Source: Nonomuraea guangzhouensis
GTDB taxonomy: Bacteria > Actinomycetota > Actinomycetes > Streptosporangiales > Streptosporangiaceae
Assembly (NCBI RefSeq): GCF_019396345.1
Contig: NZ_JAHKRM010000022.1
Coordinates: 184,063 to 248,062, forward strand
Direction: 5' to 3'
DNA length: 64,000 nucleotides
The notes beneath the pieces are model-generated. The model was not told the origin of the DNA. It did no database searches and worked only from the letters and a program-made list of their open reading frames with translations. Positions 25,286-34,374 of the stretch are shown here, piece by piece; within the stretch, counting starts at the first letter, position 1; the number at the start of each line of letters is the position of its first letter. A program made the position numbers and the translations under genes.

Positions 25286-25628
25286 TTCTCCGCTTCCTTT
25301 CGTCATTTCATCGTCATACAGCCGACTACGTCAAGCACGGAACCGGTATAGGCGACCACTACTTGCCCAGCAGAGAAGCGACCACCAATTCGGTTCCACG
25401 CGATTGAAGACAGACGCATTTTTGGAGGTGCCGACAATTTATTCACCCGCGTGTCATTCACGCTAATGTCCAAGAAGGCTTGGCGCCAGGTAACCAGCAG
25501 GACATTCATAGGACATTTCGTCGCTGACAGGAGCTCGATAGAGTCAGACGCACCTGCTCCCCGCAGACGTTGGCCGCCAAGCCCCTGGAGGGCATGGTGC
25601 TACTCGCCGCGCAGCAACCGGGCCAGGC
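25286..25628 (+). other. Spacer without a recognised gene
   Basis: Upstream region of the small secreted protein gene and about 250 bases of moderately lower GC. No open frame looks protein-like, and no RNA or repeat was recognised. Confidence 0.35.
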
Positions 25629-26045
25629 TCACGTCCCCGATTCGATGGCCGCCTCCAGCCAGTGAGCGGTCGCCCGGACGCGCGCCACCGCGGCAGGCTC
25701 GTCTTCGGTGAACCAATGGTCGCGAAGGCCGGGTGGTACCCGGCCCACCGAGGCCACGAACAGGAAGCACGCCCCGACGAGGTCGAGGAAGTCGCGGCTG
25801 CGCTCGATGCGGGGCAGGGCGGGCGTACGCCGCCGTACCTCCTGGCCAGCCTGCTGAGCATGCTCGACCAACGCCCGGTTGCGCTCCGGCACCGTCAACG
25901 CGTCCAGGATGAGGCACGCGAGGCCGCCGGTTAACGCAGGACACGTGCGGCTCGCGCTGCGCTGGGCAGGCTGGGTCGCGTCCGAGAAGTGGAGGGCCAC
26001 CGCCGAGTCCCGCAAACTGGGCAGCACTTGCCATATCGGACACAA
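25629..26045 (-). CDS. Hypothetical protein divergent from the kyn operon (possibly truncated regulator)
   Basis: A 138-residue frame whose later part (DALTVPERNRALVEHAQQAG ... RDFLDLVGACFLFVASVGRV ... DEPAAVARVRATAHWLEAA) looks like a helical protein, whereas the first 40 residues do not. It might be the ligand-binding half of a lost regulator of the divergent kyn genes. Evidence is composition and position only. Confidence 0.35.
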   Translation of the reverse strand: MCPIWQVLPSLRDSAVALHFSDATQPAQRSASRTCPALTGGLACLILDALTVPERNRALVEHAQQAGQEVRRRTPALPRIERSRDFLDLVGACFLFVASVGRVPPGLRDHWFTEDEPAAVARVRATAHWLEAAIESGT

Positions 26046-26169
26046 TCCCGCATCATGCCAGGTGGGCTCAACGCCGCACCAAGACCGGCGGGCCCGAGGG
26101 GACCGGGGCTCCAGTGCCGAGAGGAAGGGAGCGGACCGCTACCTGGCAGCACGCCTCGAGGAGACAGCG

Positions 26170-27018
26170 ATGCCTCATCGCCCCGAGTCCCGAGAAGCCG
26201 GTATCGGTTCGGAGTCGCCGAACCTCGACTTCGCGGGCACGACCCCGTATGAGGACTACGTCCGCGCGGACGTCCTCACCCACCTCCAGCACCCCCTCTC
26301 CGACGATCCCGGAGAGATGGTGTTCCTGGTCACCACCCAGGTTATGGAGCTGTGGTTCACCGTGATCGTCCATGAGTGGGAGACCGCCGGCCGCGCACTG
26401 CGCGAGGACCGACTCCCCGTCGCGCTGGACGCACTCAAGCGCAGCGTGCGCGAACTGGAGGCGCTGAACGCCTCCTGGCGGCCGCTGTCGCAGCTCACGC
26501 CCACTGAGTTCAACGCGTACCGAGCCGCGCTCGGCGAAGGCTCCGGTTTCCAGTCGGCGATGTACCGGCGGCTGGAGTTCCTGCTCGGCGAGAAGTCGTC
26601 GTCCATGCTGGTGCCGCACCGGGGCGCGCCGCGCGTCCACGCGGAACTCGAGAAGGCACTGCACCAGCCTGGCCTGTACGACGAGGTGCTGGGATTCCTT
26701 GCACGGCGCGGTCACGCCGTACCGCGGGCCGTCCTGGAAAGGGATCTGTCGCAACGGTACGAGCCCTCCGCTGAGGTCGAGGCGGTGTGGACGGAGATCT
26801 ACTCCGGTGATCGGGACGCCGACCTGGCACGGCTCGGCGAGGCGCTGACCGACGTCGGCGAGCTGGTGTGGCGCTGGCGTAACGACCATCTCGTGGCGAC
26901 CCGGCGCGCGATGGGCGCCAAGACCGGAACCGGAGGCTCGGCGGGCGTGGCCTGGCTGGAGAAGCGGGCCGTGAAGAACGTGTTCCCCGAGCTGTGGACG
27001 GCGCGCAGCCATGTCTGA
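26170..27018 (+). CDS. kynA: Tryptophan 2,3-dioxygenase
   Basis: A 282-residue haem dioxygenase that opens the indole ring of L-tryptophan to give N-formylkynurenine. Diagnostic stretches are LDFAGTTPYEDYVRADVL, FLVTTQVMELWF, FQSAMYRRLEFLLGEKS, and the C-terminal HLVATRRAMGAKTGTGGSAG, which holds the haem-ligand His and the GTGGS loop. The ATG at 26170 has GAGGAGA nearby. The frame is open upstream, but those codons are not conserved. Its end overlaps kynU by eight bases: first gene of a three-gene tryptophan-degradation operon. Confidence 0.92.
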   Translation: MPHRPESREAGIGSESPNLDFAGTTPYEDYVRADVLTHLQHPLSDDPGEMVFLVTTQVMELWFTVIVHEWETAGRALREDRLPVALDALKRSVRELEALNASWRPLSQLTPTEFNAYRAALGEGSGFQSAMYRRLEFLLGEKSSSMLVPHRGAPRVHAELEKALHQPGLYDEVLGFLARRGHAVPRAVLERDLSQRYEPSAEVEAVWTEIYSGDRDADLARLGEALTDVGELVWRWRNDHLVATRRAMGAKTGTGGSAGVAWLEKRAVKNVFPELWTARSHV

Positions 27019-28240
27019 TCCCACCCAGCCGTCGAATCTCGTGAACTTTTCGGATCTTGCGGAGAAGGCGTCCAAGCTCGACGAGCTGGACGCGCTGCGT
27101 ACCAAGCGCGCCGAGTTCGTCCTCGACGACGACACCGTCTACCTGGACGGGAACTCGCTGGGCGCGCTGCCGGCCACCGTGCCGGGCCGGGTGGCCGACG
27201 TGGTGGCCAGGGAGTGGGGACGGCTACGCATCAGGTCCTGGACGGAGTCCGGGTGGTGGACCGCACCGGAACGGATCGGTGACCGTATCGCCCCGCTGAT
27301 CGGCGCGGCACCCGGCCAGGTCGTCGTCGGCGACTCCACCAGCGTGAACGTCTTCAAGGCGCTGGTGGGCGCGGTGCGGATGTCCGCTGCGGAACGGGAC
27401 GAGATCGTTGTCGACGCGACGACGTTCCCCACGGACGGCTACATCGCCGAGTCCGCCGCACGGATGACGGGCCGCCGCCTGGTCGCCGTCGACCCGTCGG
27501 AACTGCGCAGCGTGCTCGGTCCACGCACCGCCGTCGCGCTGGTCAACCACGTCGACTACCGCAGCGGGCGGCTCCACGATCTACCGGGTGTGACGGCCGC
27601 CGCGCACGCCGAGGGGGCCCTGGTGGTGTGGGACCTGTGCCACAGCGCAGGCGCGCTGCCGGTCGGGCTCGACGCGTACGGCGTCGACCTCGCGGTCGGC
27701 TGCACCTACAAGTACCTGAACGGAGGCCCCGGCTCGCCTGCCTATCTCTATGTACGGCGGGACCTGCAGGCCCGCTTCGACTCACCGCTGCCCGGGTGGA
27801 ACTCTCACCGCGATCCCTTCGGCATGTCACCGCGGTACGAGGCCGCGGACGGTGCGCCGCGGGGCCGGGTGGGCACCCCCGACATCCTCTCGATGCTCGC
27901 CCTGGAGGCGGCACTCGAGGTGTGGGACGGAGTGTCGGTCGAGGCGGTACGGGAGAAGAGCCTGGCCCTGACCGACTTCTTCCTGGAGTGCGTCGCGGCG
28001 TACCTGCCCGTTGGACGAGTCGAGTCGATCACCCCGGACCGGCACGCCGAGCGGGGCAGCCAGGTCGCACTGCGCTGTGCCGACGCGGGCGAGGTGATGG
28101 GTTCGCTGATCGCCCGAGGGGTCGTCGGCGACTTCCGGCATCCGGATGTGCTGCGCTTCGGCTTCACACCGCTCTATGTGTCGTTCGCCGATGTGGAGCG
28201 GGCGGCGCGGATCCTGGCGGAGGTAATTTCATCCCCTTGA
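27011..28240 (+). CDS. kynU: Kynureninase
   Basis: A 409-residue PLP enzyme (aspartate aminotransferase fold) that splits kynurenine to anthranilate and alanine. The cofactor-binding region DLAVGCTYKYLNGGPGSPA contains the Schiff-base Lys, and VVWDLCHSAGALP has the PLP-contacting Asp. NSLGALP near the N-terminus and the GRVGTPDILSMLALEAAL stretch are typical. It overlaps kynA, and the hydrolase gene follows after 49 bases. Confidence 0.92.
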   Translation: MSDPTQPSNLVNFSDLAEKASKLDELDALRTKRAEFVLDDDTVYLDGNSLGALPATVPGRVADVVAREWGRLRIRSWTESGWWTAPERIGDRIAPLIGAAPGQVVVGDSTSVNVFKALVGAVRMSAAERDEIVVDATTFPTDGYIAESAARMTGRRLVAVDPSELRSVLGPRTAVALVNHVDYRSGRLHDLPGVTAAAHAEGALVVWDLCHSAGALPVGLDAYGVDLAVGCTYKYLNGGPGSPAYLYVRRDLQARFDSPLPGWNSHRDPFGMSPRYEAADGAPRGRVGTPDILSMLALEAALEVWDGVSVEAVREKSLALTDFFLECVAAYLPVGRVESITPDRHAERGSQVALRCADAGEVMGSLIARGVVGDFRHPDVLRFGFTPLYVSFADVERAARILAEVISSP

Positions 28241-28289
28241 CCGCCTTACCAGTGCTTTTGGAACGAGGCGAAGGGAAAGATCACACCAT

Positions 28290-29186
28290 ATGGCCGGAAC
28301 GGGAGCGGGAGCGCGAGCGGTGTCCGCGGACGCGGACGCCGTCGCGCGGGATGCCGTCGAGAAGGAGTCGGCCTTCTCTCACCCCGCCGTGGAGCCGGAC
28401 GTCACCGCCTCCTACGGCGAACACCCCGATCAGGTCATCGATTTCTACGCGCCCCGCGCCGGTATCGAGGCGAAGGCGCCTCTGGTCATCGTCCTGCACG
28501 GCGGCGCCTGGCGTGCCGCGTACGACAGGCGGCACATCTCTCCCCTCGCGACCTTCCTCGCGCGCCGGGCCTTCGCGGTCGCCTCGGTCGAGTACCGCCG
28601 GGGCGGCGCGGAGCCGGGTGCGGCGGGACGCTGGCCGGAGACCTTGGACGATGTGGCCGCCGCCATCGACGCGCTGCCGGGCCTTGTGACGGACGTGCTC
28701 CCCCAGGCGGACTCGCGCCGCACGGTCGTGATCGGGCATTCGGCGGGCGGGCAGCTCGCTCTGTGGGCCGCGGCCCGGCACGTGCTGCCGGAGGAGTCGC
28801 CCTGGCGGCGCCCCGAACCGTCCGTCGTGGGCGTCGTAGCGCTCGCGCCGATCGCTGACCTGACCAAGGCGCGTGAGCTCGCCGTGTGCTCCGGCGCCGC
28901 GCTCCAGTTCCTCGGCGGGCCCGAGCGGTTCGAGGAGCGACGCCTGTCCGCCGATCCCGCGGCGCTGCTGCCCACCGGCGTCCCCACCGCCCTCGTCCAG
29001 GGCCGTACCGACGTCGTCGTACCGGCCGAGGTCGCTGAATCCTTCGTGCACGCGGCCGCCAAGGCAGGCCAGACAGTGCGCCTGACGCTGGTGGACGATG
29101 CCGGCCACTTCCCGTTGATCGATCCTGCAGCGGACGCCTGCGCCCTGGTCGCAGAGGAGATCACCCGCCTGCTGAACCACCTCTGA
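28290..29186 (+). CDS. Alpha/beta hydrolase, probable N-formylkynurenine formamidase
   Basis: A 298-residue esterase-fold protein with the oxyanion motif HGGAWRAAY, the nucleophile elbow VIGHSAGGQLALWAA and late acid/base residues (VVVPAEV, DDAGHFPLI). The HGGXW motif is typical of the arylformamidase/HSL-like group. Its place as third gene after kynA and kynU strongly suggests it removes the formyl group of N-formylkynurenine, completing conversion of tryptophan to anthranilate. Specificity is inference from context. It ends about 60 bases before an integrase remnant. Confidence 0.82.
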   Translation: MAGTGAGARAVSADADAVARDAVEKESAFSHPAVEPDVTASYGEHPDQVIDFYAPRAGIEAKAPLVIVLHGGAWRAAYDRRHISPLATFLARRAFAVASVEYRRGGAEPGAAGRWPETLDDVAAAIDALPGLVTDVLPQADSRRTVVIGHSAGGQLALWAAARHVLPEESPWRRPEPSVVGVVALAPIADLTKARELAVCSGAALQFLGGPERFEERRLSADPAALLPTGVPTALVQGRTDVVVPAEVAESFVHAAAKAGQTVRLTLVDDAGHFPLIDPAADACALVAEEITRLLNHL

Positions 29187-29245
29187 CCCGGGGGCCTGCC
29201 ACGACGCGCGACTGGACCGCGCGGATGGCGGTGTCATGGCCTTCT

Positions 29246-29711
29246 TCCACGTGCGGCCTTCATCGACGGCGAGCGCATCGAGGGCACCAAGAGCGGCCGC
29301 AAGCGCATCGTCAGCATCGACGAGCAGACGGCCCAGGTCCTCCGTAACCAACGAAAGATGCAGGCAGAGGACAAGCTGAAGGTCGGCCCTGAGTGGCGAG
29401 GCGCCAGCGCGTACGTGTTCACGACCGGCTGGGGCGAGCCGATCCACCCGGACACCGTCAGCTCGCTCTTCCCGATCCTGATCAAGCGCCACAACGCCCA
29501 CCACCTGAAGAACCCACTACCTCATGCCCGCCTCCACGACCTCCGCCATATCCACGCCACGACCCTGCTCTTGGCGGGTGTCCCTGTACACGTCGTCGCG
29601 GCCCGTCTCGGCCACGCAGACCCCTCGATTACTCTGCGGGTCTATGCCCACGTGATCCGCGCAGCGGAAACCTCGGCGGCCGACATCTACGCCCAGGCGA
29701 TCAACGAGTGA
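29246..29711 (+). pseudogene. Tyrosine integrase, C-terminal catalytic part only
   Basis: An open frame without start encodes FIDGERIEGTKSGRKRIVS ... VFTTGWGEPIHPDTVSSLFP ... LHDLRHIHATTLLLAGVPVH ... LGHADPSITLRVYAHVIRAA, with the HxxR box and the catalytic Tyr of site-specific recombinases. The DNA-binding N-terminal half and the first catalytic Arg are missing. The sequence is nearly the same as the broken integrase at 39 kb. Its att copy follows about 100 bases later. Confidence 0.8.
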
Positions 29712-29739
29712 GCGCCCCTCGTTAGCAGCGGTGTTAGCA

Positions 29740-29850
29740 AGATCCCGAGATCGTCCTGACAAACACGAAGGCCCGTTCCAGGATTTCCCTGGTAACGGGC
29801 CTTGATGCTGTGTGCGGCCGGAGGTACTCGAAACCCCAACCTTCTGATCC
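29740..29850 (+). repeat. att copy 2: integrase flank, hairpin and tRNA-Arg 3'-half copy
   Basis: AGCAAGATCCCGAGATCGTC, the stem AAGGCCCGTT/AACGGGCCTT (29768-29803) and 41 bases (29810-29850) identical to the tRNA-Arg 3' half. The copy then breaks off one base earlier than at 39.44 kb (CC-TAG rather than CCGTAG). The arm to the right is degenerate after about 30 bases. Confidence 0.75.
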
Positions 29851-29999
29851 TAGGGACGGGCAGAAGCCTCATCAGCGTCGGCTCGAGCTGCTCAGGTAGT
29901 AGATGCGGGCCGGTGGGGTGCGATCGTGTGAGGCGGTGTTGCTGTACGTGTTGCTGTACAGCCCCCGTCCCACGGCCCCGCCCTCGTAATCTGCGCCAA

Positions 30000-30530
30000 A
30001 TGGGCCCCGGACCGCAGATGCCACCGGGCCCGAGGGACGGGAGCAGCGCGGCAGATGGCCGTCCGCTTTATGCCGAACAATGATCGTCTTCAGGCCGAAC
30101 CGCTCGACCGCACGGACGGCACCTTTGGCGTCATCACGGCGGTATCGGCCACCGTACGCGGTGGCATGCACCTGCGGTGGGCGTCCGTTCCGGAGTCGGT
30201 GGATCTGACGGGTGCCGTCACCACCGTGCTGGCCGATGCTCCGGCGAGGTAGCCGCCGGACACGGCGATCGCCGGCTTCGTGTACGACCGGTTCAACGGC
30301 TCCTGGGACTGGCGGGGTGCGCAGGGTCTGGCTGCACGGCATGGTCCCGTTCGACGCGGGTCCGTACGAGCAGGCGGCCAGGGTGTTCCGCCAGCACGGC
30401 CACCCGGCGGAGGCCGAGCGGCTCCTCATCGAGCGCAAGCGCGCCAGAAGGGCACCCCCGCCGGGCGGCCGCACGCCACGCTCATCTCGCTCGGCCGACG
30501 CACCACCTGGTACGACCATCGCGGCGGGAT
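30000..30530 (+). pseudogene. Decayed gene for a membrane-associated oxidoreductase-like repeat protein
   Basis: Fragments in shifting plus frames read VRGGMHLRWASVPESVDLTG, then FVYDRFNGSWDWRGAQGL, then MVPFDAGPYEQAARVFRQHG and HPAEAERLLIERKR. The series resembles the end of actinobacterial pentapeptide-like 'membrane-associated oxidoreductase' proteins. At least two frame changes; no start. Confidence 0.4.
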
Positions 30531-30617
30531 GAATCCAACTTTTACAAGGAGCGATTCAACAAATCCGGGCGCCGCGTTCGTCTGGTTTGTGACGGACGAA
30601 GGAAAGGCGAAGGTCAA

Positions 30618-31118
30618 GTGGAAGACGACTCCCAATTTGCGGAGTTCGTCGCTAAACGCGCCGACGCGTTACTGCGATACGGCTACGCGCTTAGCGGCAA
30701 TCCCCATGATGCGGCCGACCTGGCCCAGGAGGCGCTGATCAGGCTGCATCGGACGTGGGCGCGGGTGCGCAGGAAGGAGGACCCGGAGAGCTACACCAGG
30801 GTGATCATGGCCAGGTTGCATATAAGCGCATGGCGGCGGCGTCGTCGTGAGCAGCTCGCCTGGGCCCTGCTCGATACGCCCCTTCAGGAGGTGCTGCCGT
30901 CCGAAGCCGACCAGGAACTGTGGCAGGCGCTCGAAGGACTGCCGCGCAAGCAGCGCGCCGTCATCGTTCTGCGCTTCTTCGAGCGGCTCAGCGACGCGGA
31001 GATCGCGGGCATTCTCAAGATCTCCCAAGGGACGGTGCGCAGCCACGCCTCGCTCGGCATGAGCAAGCTGCGTACCGCAGTGGCCCACCTCACGCCCGCC
31101 AGAAGGAGCTCCACATGA
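30618..31118 (+). CDS. ECF (extracytoplasmic function) RNA polymerase sigma factor, SigE-like
   Basis: A 166-residue sigma factor with region 2 (FAEFVAKRADALLRYGYALS ... DLAQEALIRLHRTW) and region 4 (LPRKQRAVIVLRFFERLSDA ... GTVRSHASLGMSKLRT). The GTG start at 30618 has AAGGCGAAGG upstream; longer starts are out of register with the family. It is coupled to the next gene by a 4-base overlap (ATGA). A paralogous pair lies at 60.7-62.5 kb, where the order on the minus strand is the same. Confidence 0.86.
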   Translation: MEDDSQFAEFVAKRADALLRYGYALSGNPHDAADLAQEALIRLHRTWARVRRKEDPESYTRVIMARLHISAWRRRRREQLAWALLDTPLQEVLPSEADQELWQALEGLPRKQRAVIVLRFFERLSDAEIAGILKISQGTVRSHASLGMSKLRTAVAHLTPARRSST

Positions 31119-32299
31119 CCAGGAAGCTGGAAGACGACCTGCACAGGGTCATCGGCAGCGCCTCCGAGCGCGCGCCGCACGCCCCGATCGACTTCTCCGC
31201 GCGGATCGCCGCCCGTTCCCGGCGACGCCGGACCCGTGGGCAAGCGCTGGTCGCAGCGGTCGCCGTGGTGATCGTCGCGGGTGGGATCGGGCTGGTGGCG
31301 CGCGGCACGAGCGACGACAGCGCTCCGATAGCAGTGCGGCCCGCCCAGACGCCGGCATCCTCCAGTACGCTGCCCGATCCCATCGAAAAGGTCTGGCCGG
31401 AGGCGGTATGGAAGATCCCGGCCAAGCTCCCCGGAGGCCGGAAGTTCCAGCCGAGGGCCTTCATCGACGATCACACGCTGCTGCTGGAGACATGGGAGAG
31501 CTTCGAGAAGGCCGACGCCGTCTACGCGTACGACCTCGACACCGGCCAGACCCGCAAGATCACCGACATCAGCACGCCGAAGGGGGTGTACGCCTCGGGG
31601 TATGTGGTCGGCGGGGGCCGAATCGTCTGGCAGACGATCGAAAACATGCGTACCCGCTTCTGGTACGTACCCGTCTCGGGAGGAGAACCCGCCGCCATCG
31701 ACACCGATCGCGCCGTCGAGGGAAGGGGCGATGAGCTGGCCGTGGTCGGCGACAAGCTGGCGTTCTCGCTGCACGAAGGCGGTGTCTTCACGGTTCCCCT
31801 CGGGGGCGGGACCGTGACGCCCGTCGCGGGCGCCGACCGGCATCACATCCTGCGCTGGCCGTGGGTGGGGACTCCGGGCGAGTACACGCCGGACAACGAG
31901 CCCAGCTTCGAGGAACTGCTCAACGTTGAGACCGGGCAGACGAGCAAAGCGGTCATCCACCCTGGGGAGCAGAACGTCAGGTGCGGAGTGTTGACCTGCG
32001 TCGGCAGGAGACCCGGCCAGTCGCCCTTCTACCGGCTGCGCGACAGCTCGCAGGAGCGGGAGCTACCCGACTCCACACTCGGGCTGGCGTACGACCGCTT
32101 CATGACCGTACCCCTGGGCCAGCCCCACGGAGGTCAGGCGTTGCTCGACCTGGCCAGCGGCAAATCGGCCGACCTGGGCCTGCGCTTGAACGCGAAGGGT
32201 GAAGGGAGCAGCATCCAACCGGGGCCCACTGGCGATGGGCTGGTGGCCTATGAGCTGAAAGATCAGTATGTGATCATCGACCTCACCAAGATCCGCTGA
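31115..32299 (+). CDS. Membrane-anchored WD40/propeller-like protein paired with the ECF sigma factor
   Basis: A 394-residue protein. The N-terminal cytoplasmic stretch of about 45 residues ends in Arg-rich RSRRRRTRGQ, followed by one transmembrane helix (ALVAAVAVVIVAGGIGLVA) and a long extracytoplasmic part of beta-strand repeats (YAYDLDTGQTRKITDI, GGRIVWQTIENM, FWYVPVSGGEP). The topology suits an anti-sigma or sensor protein, though no zinc-binding HXXXCXXC motif is seen. AAGGAG lies before the ATG. Function inferred from coupling. Confidence 0.68.
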   Translation: MTRKLEDDLHRVIGSASERAPHAPIDFSARIAARSRRRRTRGQALVAAVAVVIVAGGIGLVARGTSDDSAPIAVRPAQTPASSSTLPDPIEKVWPEAVWKIPAKLPGGRKFQPRAFIDDHTLLLETWESFEKADAVYAYDLDTGQTRKITDISTPKGVYASGYVVGGGRIVWQTIENMRTRFWYVPVSGGEPAAIDTDRAVEGRGDELAVVGDKLAFSLHEGGVFTVPLGGGTVTPVAGADRHHILRWPWVGTPGEYTPDNEPSFEELLNVETGQTSKAVIHPGEQNVRCGVLTCVGRRPGQSPFYRLRDSSQERELPDSTLGLAYDRFMTVPLGQPHGGQALLDLASGKSADLGLRLNAKGEGSSIQPGPTGDGLVAYELKDQYVIIDLTKIR

Positions 32300-32703
32300 A
32301 TCTTGTAGGCGCGTGACAAGCCGTGCCAGCCCTGCGCTCTCACTTACGAGCGACGACCGAGCCCCGCTTACGGCCTCGCTGAACGGCGGGGATAGGCGTG
32401 TTGCCGCAGTTCTTGAGCGTCTGGTCGAATGGCGGGAGCAGTCCGCACACGTACGCGGTAGCAGCGCGTCGTGGCTCGATGTGACCCATCAACTCGTTAA
32501 GGTGACTACCCAGCCATCAAGGTCTCCAGTGTCGGCCAGCCGTGCCCTGTCCTACCTCGGCTGATGCTTGACACGGCGGCCTCGGTTGATGGTTGACATG
32601 ATCAATTCGGAGTCGTGCCGGGGCGCGACTCGCGGCAGATGAGTGCTCGTGACCCGCGACAAATCGGATCGCACCACCGGCACTATCATGCGATCGTTGC
32701 CGC
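32300..32703 (+). other. Spacer without a recognised gene
   Basis: Some 400 bases between the sigma/partner pair and the acetyltransferase. Short plus frames look neither conserved nor typical in codon use, and no hairpin, RNA or repeat was recognised. Confidence 0.35.
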
Positions 32704-33321
32704 ATGCCTCAACCGATCTTGCGCACTGCCCGCCTGCTGCTGGTCCCACTTGCCGACCGGCATCTCGAGCTGGAAATCCAGCTCGATTCCGATCCGGATG
32801 TCCTTCGCTACATCAGCGGCCGGGCGCGATCCAGGGACGAGGTGGTCGCATCCCATTCGCGGAGGATGGCCTTGGCATGCAAGGTGGACGGCTTGGGCTA
32901 TTGGATGGCGTTTGGGTCTGATGGTGGCGCGCGTGGCTCGACGCCGCCAGCACGTGAGGACGACGGCGAGTTCATCGGGCTCATGATGCTTCCGCCGGCA
33001 CACGGCCCCGACCAACCCGACGACCCAACCGTCACAGACCTGGGTTACCGTCTCGTCCGTCGGTGCTGGCGGAAAGGCTTGGCGAGCGAGGCATCCCGCG
33101 CCTTGCTGCGGCATGCCTTCGACACGGTCGGGCAGAACCGGGTGATCGCGCAGACCATGGCGGTGAACACCGGGTCTCGAGGCGTGATGGAGGCCATCGG
33201 GATGCGGTACGTGCGCACGTACTTCCCGCCCTGGGTTGACCCGCTGCCGGGAGCGGACTTGGGTGAGGTCGAGTACGAGATGACCCGCGGGATATGGGAG
33301 GCGTGTCTTGGCGCTTGCTGA
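32704..33321 (+). CDS. GNAT acetyltransferase (RimJ/RimL type)
   Basis: A 205-residue acetyltransferase with the typical start LRTARLLLVPLADRHLEL and the acetyl-CoA region LGYRLVRRCWRKGLASEASR ... GQNRVIAQTMAVNTGSRGVM, in which R-R-x-W-x-K-G-L-A forms the pyrophosphate loop. The substrate may be a protein N-terminus or a small amine. It overlaps the start of a second, truncated acetyltransferase gene by 14 bases. Confidence 0.8.
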   Translation: MPQPILRTARLLLVPLADRHLELEIQLDSDPDVLRYISGRARSRDEVVASHSRRMALACKVDGLGYWMAFGSDGGARGSTPPAREDDGEFIGLMMLPPAHGPDQPDDPTVTDLGYRLVRRCWRKGLASEASRALLRHAFDTVGQNRVIAQTMAVNTGSRGVMEAIGMRYVRTYFPPWVDPLPGADLGEVEYEMTRGIWEACLGAC

Positions 33322-33600
33322 AGCAGGAATGCGTGGTCAGGGGGTGGAGTTGCAGCCGCTGGACGAGTCCCACGTGCACAGCCTGGTCGAGGCGGCCAGT
33401 GACGGAAACCTCTGGGAATTGTTCTTCACGAGCGTTCCCACCCCCGACACCATGGGCGAGACCGTCAGGCGATTCATCGTCGAGCGGTCTGCGGGCACGA
33501 TGCAGCCCTTCGCCGTGTGCCTTTCCGGCACCGGTCAGGTGGTGGGCGTGACCAGTTTGTGCCACATCGACGCGGCCAACCGCCGCGCCGAGATCGGAGG
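33308..33600 (+). pseudogene. Truncated GNAT acetyltransferase (N-terminal half)
   Basis: The plus frame reads GVELQPLDESHVHSLVEAAS ... TMQPFAVCLSGTGQVVGVTS ... ANRRAEIGG, the first half of a RimJ-like acetyltransferase. It runs into antisense Nudix sequence near 33600, so the acetyl-CoA site is missing. It probably came as a pair with the intact gene before it. Confidence 0.65.
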
Positions 33601-33758
33601 TCGATGGTTTCGCCAGGCACCGCCCAGTTGTCGTTGTCAGAGCGTCGGATCAGCAGCACCTCGCCGGCATCGTTGGTGACCACGACGTTCACGGACGGGA
33701 CGAGGCTGTTAGGGGCAGGCGCGCCCAGGTCGTCGTAGTAGTCGATCCGCTGGCTCAC
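33600..33758 (-). pseudogene. Truncated Nudix hydrolase (N-terminal quarter)
   Basis: The minus strand encodes SLVPSVNVVVTNDAGEVLLI and RRSDNDNWAVPGETIDL, nearly the same as the intact Nudix protein at 52617-53093. It ends where the Nudix box should begin, at the junction with the truncated acetyltransferase. Confidence 0.7.
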
Positions 33759-33873
33759 GGCCCAGGAGCCTACTCTGGCTGAGGGCCTGTTCTTGGGCTC
33801 GTCGCTGTCGTTGCCATGGCCACATGATCCCCGCCAAGCGAGACGTGCTTGGCGAATCGAACACTGGACATGG

Positions 33874-34101
33874 CTACTGCGGCGCGACTATGGAGCCCTT
33901 GCCCGGCTTGGTGGTGATCAGGCCTCGGTCCCTGAGGGCTCCCATGGCCTTCCGTACCGTGACACGGGCAACATCGAACTCCTCCTGAAGCTTCACCTCG
34001 GAGATCAAGGTGAGAGAAGGGTAGATCCCGCTTTCGATGCGCTCCGCGACGACATTTGCTATCTGCTCCCACTTGTAGAGCCTCGGGTCCCACTCGATCA
34101 T
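33874..34101 (-). CDS. Small GntR-family DNA-binding protein
   Basis: A 75-residue protein that is only a GntR winged helix (WEQIANVVAERIESGIYPSL ... EFDVARVTVRKAMGALRDRG ... GKGSIVAPQ), without an effector domain. Comparable to KorSA-like repressors of AICEs and to each half of the tandem GntR protein at 51.5 kb. It may regulate the remnant cassette it lies in. Confidence 0.68.
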   Translation of the reverse strand: MIEWDPRLYKWEQIANVVAERIESGIYPSLTLISEVKLQEEFDVARVTVRKAMGALRDRGLITTKPGKGSIVAPQ

Positions 34102-34374
34102 AGGACGACTTTAGGTATCTCTGGACCTTCGAGCATATAACAGCCATGCTTAGCAATGGTGTAGACAGGTTAGGACAGGTTAATATAGGCTCTCTGCATG
34201 GCGTTGGTGAGGGAAGGTTCAGAGCCCCTCCGGGTGGGGCTCCGCTTGTGCGCTCCGGTGGGCCGCCCCCGTGCGGGCGCACCATGCGGTTCGAGTTGGT
34301 TGCTCGCTCGCCAACGCCCATTCATCGACCGTGCTCTTCGGGCGTCGCCAGCCCGACATGGGCACTCGTGCGCT

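Noticed and set aside
28281..29504. A 407-codon minus-strand frame over the formamidase and integrase remnant
   Set aside because: It crosses the boundary of two unrelated plus-strand features and shows no domain.
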